Shown here one piece after another: positions 1 to 7,788 of a stretch of DNA of 15,342 bases. Where the stretch lies: contig CAMICU010000074.1 in NCBI GenBank assembly GCA_946223375.1, positions 1 to 15,342 on the forward strand, in the 5' to 3' direction. The notes beneath the pieces are model-generated. The model saw nothing but the letters and a program-made list of their open reading frames with translations. It was not told the DNA's origin and made no database searches. Position 1 is the stretch's first letter, and each line of letters begins with the position of its first letter. The position numbers and the translations under genes were made by a program. The DNA is from an uncultured Stenotrophomonas sp. Lineage in GTDB: Bacteria > Pseudomonadota > Gammaproteobacteria > Xanthomonadales > Xanthomonadaceae.

Positions 1-898
<898 letters not shown>

Positions 899-980
899 GT
901 CGGGCGGGACTCCAGGACAGGCGATGCCGGGCATCGCACAGGACCCCCGAATCTCGGCCGCACGGTGCCTCGGGCACAAG

Positions 981-992
981 TGACCATGGTCA
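981..992. promoter_or_regulatory. Perfect 12-bp palindrome in a divergent promoter region (candidate operator)
   Basis: TGACCATGGTCA is a perfect inverted repeat in the 155-bp spacer between the divergent TldD-like (start 898) and DUF938 (start 1054) genes. A CACAAT hexamer at 1019-1024 could be a weak -10 for the rightward gene. The operator role is inference from position and symmetry only. Confidence 0.3.
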
Positions 993-1053
993 TGCGTGGC
1001 GGCAAAACACCGCTGCGGCACAATCGGGCGTGTTCCTGCCCTGTGTCCTCCCG

Positions 1054-1695
1054 ATGACCGACAAGCCCTACGCCGAATCCTGCGAGCGCAACCGCGCGCC
1101 GATCCTTGCCGTGCTGCAGCGCCATCTCGGCCAGGCCCGGCACGTACTGGAGATCGGCAGCGGTACCGGCCAGCACGCGGTGCATTTCGCCGCGGCGATG
1201 CCGTGGTTGCGCTGGCAGGCCAGCGACCATCCGGACCAGCTGTCCGGCATCGACCAGTGGCTGCGGGACGCAGCCCTGCCGAACACGCCGGCCGCGATCG
1301 CCCTGCAGGCAGTGGCCGGCGCGACACCGGGACTGCAGCCGTCGCCGCCGATGCCGGGGGACGGCGCCGGCCGGGGCTTCGATGCGGTGTTCACCGCCAA
1401 CACGCTGCACATCATGGGCTGGGAGCACGTGCAGGCGCTGTTCGGCGCGCTGCCGGCGCTGCTGGCAGTGCAGGGGCGGTTCATCGCCTATGGCCCGTTC
1501 AACTACGGCGGGACCTACAGCAGTGACAGCAACCGCGTCTTCGATGGGTGGTTGAAGGCGCGTGATGCCCGCTCGGGCATCCGCGACTTCGAGGCGGTCG
1601 ACGCCCTGGCCAGCCTGCATGGGCTGGTGCTGTGCGAGGACGTGGCCATGCCGGCCAACAACCGGACGCTGGTGTGGCAGCGCGCCCGGGGCTGA
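1054..1695 (+). CDS. DUF938 family SAM-dependent methyltransferase-like protein
   Basis: The protein has 213 aa. The class I SAM-binding motif I is VLEIGSGTGQHA at residues 31-42. It is followed by an acidic-loop region (SDHP, 57-60), FDAVFTANTLHIMGW (109-123) and the family-typical GPFNYGGTY (148-155) with SDSNRVFD (157-164) and a WLKARD-R-SGIRDFE stretch. These fit the DUF938 family of about 200-220 aa, annotated as methyltransferases without a firmly assigned substrate. I chose the ATG at 1054 (MTDKPYAESCERNRAP), because the conserved N-terminus begins there; the in-frame GTG at 1030 would add eight unlikely residues. The M61 peptidase gene begins 40 bp downstream on the same strand, so they may share a transcript, though no functional link is evident. 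The family is recognised with confidence; acceptor and product are unknown. Confidence 0.88.
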   Translation: MTDKPYAESCERNRAPILAVLQRHLGQARHVLEIGSGTGQHAVHFAAAMPWLRWQASDHPDQLSGIDQWLRDAALPNTPAAIALQAVAGATPGLQPSPPMPGDGAGRGFDAVFTANTLHIMGWEHVQALFGALPALLAVQGRFIAYGPFNYGGTYSSDSNRVFDGWLKARDARSGIRDFEAVDALASLHGLVLCEDVAMPANNRTLVWQRARG

Positions 1696-1735
1696 GCTCG
1701 GGCTAGGATGCGACACCATCAGTGGAGGGCGGGGC

Positions 1736-3646
1736 GTGGCAAGACACGGGCGTAGCTGGTTGTTGGCGGTGGCATTGGGGATGGCGCCGTGGCTGGTGCA
1801 GGCGCAGCCGGTGGATGCGCGGGCGGCGGCGCTGCAGGTGCAGGCCCGCTATCCGGGCGTGATCGAGCTGGAGGTGGACGCCAGCGACATCACCCGCCGC
1901 ATCCAGCGCGTGCGGGAGCGCATTCCGGTATCGCCGGGCCCGCTGACGCTGTGGTATCCACAGTGGATTCCCGGCAATCACGCGCCGACCGGACCGATCA
2001 ACCAGATCGCCGGCCTGGTCATCCGCGTCAACGGGCAGCCGCTGCAATGGACGCGCGATTCCGGCGACATGTATGCCTTCACGCTGCAGGTGCCCGAGGG
2101 CGTGGGCGTGCTGGATATCGAGTTCCAGTACCTGTCGCCGACCGCGTCGGACCAGGGGCGCGTGGCGATGACGTCGAACCTGCTCGACCTGCAGTGGCAC
2201 CGGGTGCTGCTGTATCCGGCCGGCGTCGACGCGCGTGGTATCCAGGTCAAGCCGTCATTGCGCCTGCCCGACGGCTGGCAGAGCGGCACCGCACTGGACG
2301 TGGCGCGTCGCGAGGGCGGCACCGAGCATTACCAGCCGGTGCCGCTGATGACGCTGATCGACTCGCCGGTGTTCGCCGGCCGCCACTTCAAGCGTTTCGC
2401 GTTGGATGAAGCGGCCAGGCAGCCGGTATGGCTGGACGTGGTCGCCGAGAATCCGCAGGCCCTGCAGGCCGATGCCAAGGTGCTCGCTGCGCACCGTGCA
2501 CTGGTCCACGAGGCCGATGCGGTGTTCGGCGCGCGTCCGTACACGCGCTACAACTTCCTGCTGGCGGTGTCGGACGTGTTCAGCGGCATCGGCCTCGAAC
2601 ACGCGCAGTCCAGCGAGAACGGCATGCACGACGGCTACCTGCGCGGCGAGCGGCCGTTCCTGGACAACGACCTGCTGCCACACGAGTACGCACATGCGTG
2701 GGTCGGCAAGGCCTGGCGTCCGCGCCCGACCTGGGTGCCGCATTACAACGCGCCGATGCACAACGACGAGTTGTGGATGTACGAAGGCCAGACCCAGTAC
2801 TGGGCGGTGGTGCTGGCCGCGCGCGCGGGCCTGTGGCAACCGGACTACGCGATGGCGATGCTGGCGCAGCTGCAGGCCAACTACGCCACCCAGCCGGGCC
2901 GGCAATGGCGCGACCTGCACGACACCGTCCACCAGGGCATCCTCGATTTCAACTCCAAGCCGCAGGCCTGGGCCGACTGGCAACGTGCGTTCGAGTTCTA
3001 CAACGAGAGCACGCTGCTGTGGCTGGGCGTGGATGCGCGCCTGCGGGCACTGTCCAGGGGCCGGGTCACGCTGGATGATTTCGCCCGGCGCTTCCATCAG
3101 GGTGGGGCGCAGGGCGAGATCCGCCTGTACGACCGTGCCGACGTGATGCAGGCACTGGAAGCCGTGCAGCCCGGCAACTGGGATGCCTTCATCGGCCAGC
3201 GCCTGGAGGCACGCGACGGCAGCGCACCGGATGGCCTGCAGGCGGCCGGTTGGGAGCTGTACTTCGACGACACGCCCAACCTCGTCGTCGCGGACGGGGA
3301 AGCCGATGGCGTGACCGACCTGCAGTACGCACTGGGCATCAAGGTCGGCAGTGATGGCGCGCTGCAGTTCGTCGGCTGGGACAGCCCGGCGTTCAAGGCG
3401 GGCCTGGCCAAGGACGTGACGCTGGTCGCGGTCAATGGCCTGGCCTACAGCGGCGCGCGTCTGAAGCAGGCGGTGATCGACGGCAAGGCCGGTACGCCGA
3501 TCGAACTGATCGTGCGTCAGGCCGACAGCTACCGCACCGTGCGCATCGACTACCGTGATGGGCTGCGGTATCCGCATCTGCGCCGCATCGACGGCAGCGC
3601 GGATCTGCTGACGAAGATCCTGGCACCGCGGCGGCAACAGCGTTGA
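1736..3646 (+). CDS. Secreted M61-family metallopeptidase (glycyl aminopeptidase-like) with C-terminal PDZ-like domain
   Basis: The protein has 636 aa. The GTG at 1736 is chosen because GGAGG (1724-1728) lies 7 nt upstream and it yields a clean signal peptide: basic start, hydrophobic LLAVALGMAPWLV, likely cleavage after VQA. The zinc site is HEYAH (residues 316-320) with the next ligand probably E350 in LWMYEGQTQYW (346-356); GIGLEHAQS at 284-292 is another M61 feature. The N-terminal beta-rich domain begins with YPGVIELEVDASDITRRI. Residues from about 533 to 610 (LGIKVGSDGALQFVGWDSPAFKAGL...VNG) look like a PDZ domain. M61 enzymes are zinc aminopeptidases that favour N-terminal Gly or Ala. 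This one should act in the periplasm or be exported. Length and domain order match the family, and no key residue appears missing. Confidence 0.93.
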   Translation: MARHGRSWLLAVALGMAPWLVQAQPVDARAAALQVQARYPGVIELEVDASDITRRIQRVRERIPVSPGPLTLWYPQWIPGNHAPTGPINQIAGLVIRVNGQPLQWTRDSGDMYAFTLQVPEGVGVLDIEFQYLSPTASDQGRVAMTSNLLDLQWHRVLLYPAGVDARGIQVKPSLRLPDGWQSGTALDVARREGGTEHYQPVPLMTLIDSPVFAGRHFKRFALDEAARQPVWLDVVAENPQALQADAKVLAAHRALVHEADAVFGARPYTRYNFLLAVSDVFSGIGLEHAQSSENGMHDGYLRGERPFLDNDLLPHEYAHAWVGKAWRPRPTWVPHYNAPMHNDELWMYEGQTQYWAVVLAARAGLWQPDYAMAMLAQLQANYATQPGRQWRDLHDTVHQGILDFNSKPQAWADWQRAFEFYNESTLLWLGVDARLRALSRGRVTLDDFARRFHQGGAQGEIRLYDRADVMQALEAVQPGNWDAFIGQRLEARDGSAPDGLQAAGWELYFDDTPNLVVADGEADGVTDLQYALGIKVGSDGALQFVGWDSPAFKAGLAKDVTLVAVNGLAYSGARLKQAVIDGKAGTPIELIVRQADSYRTVRIDYRDGLRYPHLRRIDGSADLLTKILAPRRQQR

Positions 3647-3730
3647 ACGAAGCCCGTGACACCTTCTCCCATTGCGAGAAGATGTCGCGAAGGGGTGGAT
3701 GAGGGCGTTTCTGCGTTGCTCGCGGAAAGC

Positions 3731-3769
3731 CCACCCTCTCCCCAGCCCCTCTCCCCAACCCCTCTCCCA
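3731..3769. repeat. Three tandem 13-nt CCCTCTCCCC-type units (dispersed intergenic repeat)
   Basis: Units at 3731-3743, 3744-3756 and 3757-3769 share the core CCTCTCCC and differ at one to three edge bases. The preceding stretch (about 3658-3715), read on the minus strand, has the CCCTCATCC...CCCCTTCGCG...TTCTC...GGGAGAAGG pattern of a dispersed repeat that I know from Xanthomonadaceae and other proteobacterial intergenic regions. Membership in that family is from memory, not from a search. Confidence 0.7.
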
Positions 3770-3783
3770 CGGGGAGAGGGGCT
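3744..3783. terminator. Alternative-stem hairpin, probable bidirectional terminator between convergent genes
   Basis: AGCCCCTCTCCCC (3744-3756) is perfectly complementary to 3771-3783, a 13-bp stem with a 14-nt loop. A competing 10-bp stem pairs CCCCTCTCCC (3759-3768) with 3772-3781 around a 3-nt loop. The two stems share the right arm, so only one can form at a time. The element sits between the ends of the M61 peptidase (3646) and the TonB receptor (3797). There is no T-tract, so termination is inferred from position and stem strength. Confidence 0.55.
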
Positions 3784-3796
3784 TCAAGCAGAAGCC

Positions 3797-6046
3797 TCAA
3801 TACTCCCAGCGGTAGCCGATGCCGAACGTGCGCCCCTGCGCCGGCACGCTGGAAATCTGGCCGTACGTGGCCGCCGCCTGCTGGCCATACACGGTCTTGT
3901 AATCGCGGTCGGCCAGATTGTAGATGCCGGCACTGAAGCGGCCCGCCCCCAGCGGAATCTCCGCCAGCAGGTCGAACACCGCATAGCCGCTGATCTTCGC
4001 CGACGGCGTGGCACGAATGGTCGGGCTCACCGCTGCCACCTGCGCGTCGCGCCAGGCATGATCGGTGCCACCCACCACCTGGCCCTGCAAACGCAGCAGG
4101 CTGTCCTGCGTGAAGCGCCACTGGCCGTACAGCCCGGCCTTCAACGGCGACACGCGGAACGCATTGAGCTCGCGCCACTGGCCGTTGGCATCCTTGTACT
4201 GGCCGCGCGTGCTGGCCACGCTGGCGCCGAACTCCCACTGTTCGCCGAGCAGGTAACGCAGGTTCGCTTCCATGCCCCACACGCGTTCGTCGGTGTCGGC
4301 CACCGACACGCTGTAATCGCGGTTGAACTGCACGGTCTTGTCGGACTGGTTGTAGAACGCGGTCACCCCGCCCTGCAGTGCGGCGTCATCGCTGCGGCGC
4401 CAGCCCAGTTCGAAACTGTCGACCTTGATCGGGCCGATATGGCGGCTGTCGATGACGAAGCTGGCCGGCACGTCACGCAGCATGCGCTGGGTGTCGGGCA
4501 GGCTGAAGCCCTGCGAGAAGTTGGCGAACAGCTGCTGGCCGTCGGCCACTTTGTGGACCACGCCGGCATTGAACAGCGTCTGCGAATGGCGGACGTTGCC
4601 GCCTTCCAGCAGCTTGGGCAAGTAGGCCGGGTTGGCGGTGGCGGCGATCGCCTCGGTATAGGGCAGCGAATCTTCGACACGGTTGCGCAGGATCTGGTGA
4701 CGCACGCCCGCCTGCACGGTCAGCCGTTCGGTCAGCGGGTAGTCGCCCTGCAGGAACAGGCCGGTGGTATCCACGCGCACGTCCGGGCCCATCGCATGGC
4801 GCTGGGAGGGCACGTAGTGCAGACCATTGCTGGCGATGAAGGCAGTGATGTCATAGGTCTGGCCGAGCTGGCGGTCCTTCTCGCGCTCATGGTCCACGCC
4901 GTAGGACAGCTGCAACGCGCGGCCATCCACGTCGAACGCCTTGTGCAGCGCGCTGCGCATGCCCCACACATCGATATCGGTGTTGGACTGCATCGCCACA
5001 TAGGCGAAGCCGCCCGGCAGCGCCGGGTGCACCGCCGCCGACACCGACGGGAACCAGCGGCCCTTCTCGTTGCGGTAATACGCTTCCACGCTCAGCTCAT
5101 GCCCGCCCAGCACATCGCGGTTGCGGTACTGCGTATTGATGCCCTGGTGCTTGGTACGCGGCTGGTCAACCAGCTGCAGGCCCTTCACCGCCAGGTGGCT
5201 GGGGCGGTAGGCCGGGTTGAACAGCACTGCCAGGCGCGGGCCGTAATCGGGGCCGTAATCGCTGTCCTGCTGGTCGTCGTACCAGCGCAGGCCCACGCTC
5301 AGCTGCTGCTTCTCGTCCGGGTTCCAGTCGAGGCGGCCGTTGAACTCCCTGGTCTCGGTGTCCTGGCGGTCGGTCTGCGCGATTTCCGGGCCGATGCGGC
5401 GGCCATCGGCATCCAGCGAGGCGCCCTGGCGCGCGTAGTGGATGCCGGCCGCGCCGCTGAGCGTGCCGCTGCGGAACGTCAGCGTCTGCGCCAGGTTCCA
5501 GGCCAGGGTGTCGCCATCCACGTCCGAGGGGCTGCGCAGATTGGCCTGCGTGGCCGCCGCCAGCGGCTGCTCGCCCGGCTGCAGGGTGATGATGTTGATG
5601 ATGCCGCCGCTGGCGCCGGCGCCGTACAGCGCGGTGGCGCCGGAGATCACCTCGATGCGTTCGATCATCGTCGGCGAGATGCTGTTGAGCTGGCGCGAAC
5701 CATCGCGCGCGCCGGTCAGCGGCACGCCGTCGATCATCACCTGCACGCTGCGCCCGCGCATGGTCATGCCGTAGTTGCTGGTGGTGCCCGATGCCGGTGC
5801 CAGCGACGGCACCAGCTGGCCGAGGATATCGGCGGTACTACGGCCGGCGGCGACCTGCTGGGCCACCTGCGCGTGGTCGATGCGATACACGGTGCCGGCG
5901 ATCTCGGCCACGCTGCGCGCGGCACGGGTGGCGTTGACGCTGACCGTGTCCAGTTGCTGGACGTGGGTGTTGCCCTGCGCGTGCAGCTGGCCACTGATGG
6001 CCAGGCTCAGCAAGGCGAGCGGAAGGGTTGCCGCGTGATGCCGCAT
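3797..6046 (-). CDS. TonB-dependent siderophore receptor, IutA/RhtA-like
   Basis: The protein has 749 aa. A signal peptide (MRHHAATLPLALLSLAISGQLHA, cleavage about 23/24) is followed by a TonB-box-like LDTVSVNAT (32-40). The plug domain spans about 45-165 and contains NYGMTMRGRSVQVMIDGVPL (91-110), SRQLNSISPTMIERIEVISG (117-136) and ATALYGAGASGGIINIITL. These closely resemble the plug of IutA (aerobactin) and RhtA (rhizobactin 1021), receptors for citrate-hydroxamate siderophores. The rest is a 22-strand-type barrel ending FGIGYRWEY with a terminal aromatic residue suited to BAM assembly. GAGGA ends 4 nt before the ATG. It lies 19 bp downstream of the RhtX-like permease gene, so it is the last gene of the operon. 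The general class is certain; the ligand type is inferred from plug similarity and the neighbouring permease. Confidence 0.93.
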   Translation of the reverse strand: MRHHAATLPLALLSLAISGQLHAQGNTHVQQLDTVSVNATRAARSVAEIAGTVYRIDHAQVAQQVAAGRSTADILGQLVPSLAPASGTTSNYGMTMRGRSVQVMIDGVPLTGARDGSRQLNSISPTMIERIEVISGATALYGAGASGGIINIITLQPGEQPLAAATQANLRSPSDVDGDTLAWNLAQTLTFRSGTLSGAAGIHYARQGASLDADGRRIGPEIAQTDRQDTETREFNGRLDWNPDEKQQLSVGLRWYDDQQDSDYGPDYGPRLAVLFNPAYRPSHLAVKGLQLVDQPRTKHQGINTQYRNRDVLGGHELSVEAYYRNEKGRWFPSVSAAVHPALPGGFAYVAMQSNTDIDVWGMRSALHKAFDVDGRALQLSYGVDHEREKDRQLGQTYDITAFIASNGLHYVPSQRHAMGPDVRVDTTGLFLQGDYPLTERLTVQAGVRHQILRNRVEDSLPYTEAIAATANPAYLPKLLEGGNVRHSQTLFNAGVVHKVADGQQLFANFSQGFSLPDTQRMLRDVPASFVIDSRHIGPIKVDSFELGWRRSDDAALQGGVTAFYNQSDKTVQFNRDYSVSVADTDERVWGMEANLRYLLGEQWEFGASVASTRGQYKDANGQWRELNAFRVSPLKAGLYGQWRFTQDSLLRLQGQVVGGTDHAWRDAQVAAVSPTIRATPSAKISGYAVFDLLAEIPLGAGRFSAGIYNLADRDYKTVYGQQAAATYGQISSVPAQGRTFGIGYRWEY

Positions 6047-6065
6047 GGTGTCCTCGGAGAAGTTG

Positions 6066-7286
6066 TCAGAGAGAAGGGGAGGGAGCGGCCAGCCGCGCCA
6101 TGACCGGCCTGCACAGCAGCAGGCCGACGACCGACGCAGCGGCCAACAACAGGTAGTAGCCCGGATAGCCCAGGGCCTTGGCGAGGAAGCCGGAAGCGGC
6201 GCCGCCGAAGAAGAACACCAGCAGCTCGAAGCAGACCAGCAGGGTGAAGTCGGTGCCGGCCTGTTCGCGCGAACTCACCCGCATGAAAAGGGCATACAGG
6301 CTGGTCATCGCCATATAGCGCAGCGCCAGCATCGCGATCACCAGTGCACCCAGACCCAACCGCGAGCTGGCCAGCACGCCGCTGTACAGCAGCAGCGCCA
6401 GCAGCAGGTACAGCGCGCTGCGCCACCAGCCGGCATGCAGCAGCAGCTGTTCGGCGCTGCGCTGCTTGAGCAGCCACGCGGCGACCATCGCGGCGAGCAT
6501 GCCGATGCCGGCACCGCTCACCGAGATCAGCAGGCCGATCTCGGTCAGGCTCCACTGCTGGTCGACCAGCAGCGGGTTGATCATCGCCATCGCCGGCGCC
6601 TCGACCAGCCGGTACAGCACGATCAGCAGCAATGCCCAGCGGATCTGCGGGCGGCGCAGTGCACGCAGCACCCCGGGCCGCTCGGTGGTGGCCGCACGTG
6701 GCCGTTCGTCCACCGCCGGCACCGCGAGCAGGGTCAGCGCGCTCATCGCGGCCAGGGTCAGCAGCGCCACGTCCCAGCCACGCGTCTCGTACAGCCATAG
6801 CACGCCGGCGCCACCGACCATGCTGCCCAGTGCCACGCCCACGCTCTGCGCCATGCTGCCCAGCCGGTGTTCGGCCGGTGCGAGCGCCTCGACGGTGTAG
6901 CCGTCGATGGCGATGTCCTGGGTGGCGGCGATGGTGGAGATCCACAGGCCGACCGCGACGAACACGGTGAGGCCGTGGTCCAGTCCGGTCGCGGCCAGTG
7001 CCAGGATGCCGCCCAGCAACAACAGCTGGGTCAGCCACAGCCAGCTACGGCGGCGGCCCAGCCGCGGCAGGTGCCAGCGGTCCACCAGCGGCGCCCACAG
7101 GAACTTGAACGCCCACGGCAGGTACAGCAGCGACAGCATGCCGATCCAGCGCAGGTCCACGCCCTGGCTGCGCAGGATCGCCGGCACCGCCACGTTGTAG
7201 AAATACAGCGGCAGCGCATGGGCCATGTACAGCACCACGATCACGCCCAGCCCGAGGTGGGAGGCGGCGGAGCGCTCAGCGCGCAT
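6066..7286 (-). CDS. RhtX/FptX-type MFS siderophore permease (inner membrane)
   Basis: The protein has 406 aa and is almost entirely hydrophobic, with about 12 membrane segments. LYFYNVAVPAILRSQGVDLRW (27-47), FLWAPLVDRW (62-71), then LGRRRSWL and ATQDIAIDGYTVEALAP (121-137) are the signature of AmpG-like MFS proteins and, with the context, of the RhtX/FptX branch. RhtX imports rhizobactin 1021 in Sinorhizobium and FptX imports pyochelin in Pseudomonas, each as a single-polypeptide alternative to an ABC importer. The ATG at 7286 is preferred over upstream in-frame starts because GGAGG lies about 7 nt before it. It overlaps the end of the preceding 128-aa gene by 11 nt, suggesting translational coupling. 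The TonB receptor follows after 19 bp. The transporter class is sure; the RhtX assignment is strong but rests on recall. Confidence 0.88.
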   Translation of the reverse strand: MRAERSAASHLGLGVIVVLYMAHALPLYFYNVAVPAILRSQGVDLRWIGMLSLLYLPWAFKFLWAPLVDRWHLPRLGRRRSWLWLTQLLLLGGILALAATGLDHGLTVFVAVGLWISTIAATQDIAIDGYTVEALAPAEHRLGSMAQSVGVALGSMVGGAGVLWLYETRGWDVALLTLAAMSALTLLAVPAVDERPRAATTERPGVLRALRRPQIRWALLLIVLYRLVEAPAMAMINPLLVDQQWSLTEIGLLISVSGAGIGMLAAMVAAWLLKQRSAEQLLLHAGWWRSALYLLLALLLYSGVLASSRLGLGALVIAMLALRYMAMTSLYALFMRVSSREQAGTDFTLLVCFELLVFFFGGAASGFLAKALGYPGYYLLLAAASVVGLLLCRPVMARLAAPSPSL

Positions 7287-7662
7287 CGGCGGCCTCCAGC
7301 TGGCGGGCGATCCACTGCGTGCCGGCGGCGGCATCGGTGGTGACGAAGTAGGGCACGCCCCAGGCCGCGTGCAGCGCCGGGGTGTCCAGCCGCTGCTGTT
7401 CCTCGGCCGAGGTGGCGATGCGCACCAGCCCCCTGCAGGAACCGCGGAATGCTTCCTTGTGCTGCTTGTACCAGACAGCCTGGATGGCCCGGTAGTCGTC
7501 GCTGAAGCTGGCCCCGGGCAGGGTGGTGGCGATGAAGTAGAACGGCGTTCCGGCCACGATCAGCTGCTCCACCTCGGCCAGCCAGTGGCGGATCTCCTGC
7601 GCGCTGACCTGCCCATGGAAGACGGCGCGCAGCAGCATCGTCCCCTCGATCGTCAAACCCAT
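7276..7662 (-). CDS. Uncharacterised 128-aa protein, first gene of the siderophore-uptake operon
   Basis: I do not recognise this protein beyond resemblance to conserved proteins of unknown function. It has no signal peptide or membrane segment, so it is probably cytoplasmic. The pattern alternates strands and helices: LTIEGTMLLRAVFHG (3-17), helix SAQEIRHWLAEVEQLIVAG (20-38), strand PFYFIATTL (40-48), helix DDYRAIQAVWYKQHKEAFR (55-73), strand GLVRIAT (78-84) and a C-terminal helix. This is reminiscent of STAS/SpoIIAA-like folds, but that is a guess. The WYKQHKEAFRGSCRGLVRI block looks the most constrained. Its last codons overlap the start of the RhtX-like gene, and it is the first gene after the Fur/AraC-type control region. 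The coding call is supported by codon bias and tight packing. The start at 7662 has little SD; M9 at 7638, preceded by GAGGGG, is an alternative. Confidence 0.8.
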   Translation of the reverse strand: MGLTIEGTMLLRAVFHGQVSAQEIRHWLAEVEQLIVAGTPFYFIATTLPGASFSDDYRAIQAVWYKQHKEAFRGSCRGLVRIATSAEEQQRLDTPALHAAWGVPYFVTTDAAAGTQWIARQLEAADAR

Positions 7663-7715
7663 TGCCGCTGCCTGTTCAGAAAGGAAAGGGGCATGGCGGC
7701 CGCCACGCCCTCAAA

Positions 7716-7730
7716 TGAGAATAGTTACCA
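7716..7730. promoter_or_regulatory. Candidate Fur box (7-1-7) overlapping the leftward promoter
   Basis: TGAGAATAGTTACCA matches the 7-1-7 Fur pattern TGATAATnATTATCA at 11 of the 14 defined positions. It sits in an AT-rich pocket of an otherwise very GC-rich region, between the uptake operon (start 7662) and its AraC-type regulator. On the minus strand it covers a TATTCT hexamer (7723-7718) that could be the operon's -10. Fur-Fe(II) binding here would shut off the operon under iron sufficiency. The site is read directly; its function is inferred. Confidence 0.65.
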
Positions 7731-7743
7731 ATTCCATTGCAAG

Positions 7744-7771
7744 TTTAGGCGGGGCGACGGAAAATTTAGGC
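7744..7771. promoter_or_regulatory. TTTAGGC direct repeats 21 bp apart, probable AraC-family operator
   Basis: TTTAGGC occurs at 7744-7750 and again at 7765-7771. The 21-bp period is two helical turns, as expected for the two half-sites of an AraC-family dimer. A few flanking bases also match (G, A and A in the five bases upstream). The promoter-proximal copy lies about where the -35 of the leftward promoter would be if TATTCT (7723-7718) is its -10, a typical activator-dependent layout. The regulator gene lies immediately to the right. Confidence 0.6.
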
Positions 7772-7788
7772 ACGACCACATTCCCGGG

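Noticed and set aside
1068..1719. Minus-strand frames opposite the DUF938 gene
   Set aside because: The plus strand carries clear SAM-binding and DUF938 motifs; the opposite frames are shadows.
3731..3783. The tandem CCTCTCCC units as a CRISPR-like array
   Set aside because: The units are contiguous 13-mers with no spacers and no cas genes nearby; they fit a dispersed intergenic repeat.
3656..6103. An 815-codon open frame antisense to the TonB receptor gene
   Set aside because: The product is rich in H, R, A, V and Q without domains, and the opposite strand encodes an unambiguous receptor. Long antisense frames are expected where third positions are mostly G/C.
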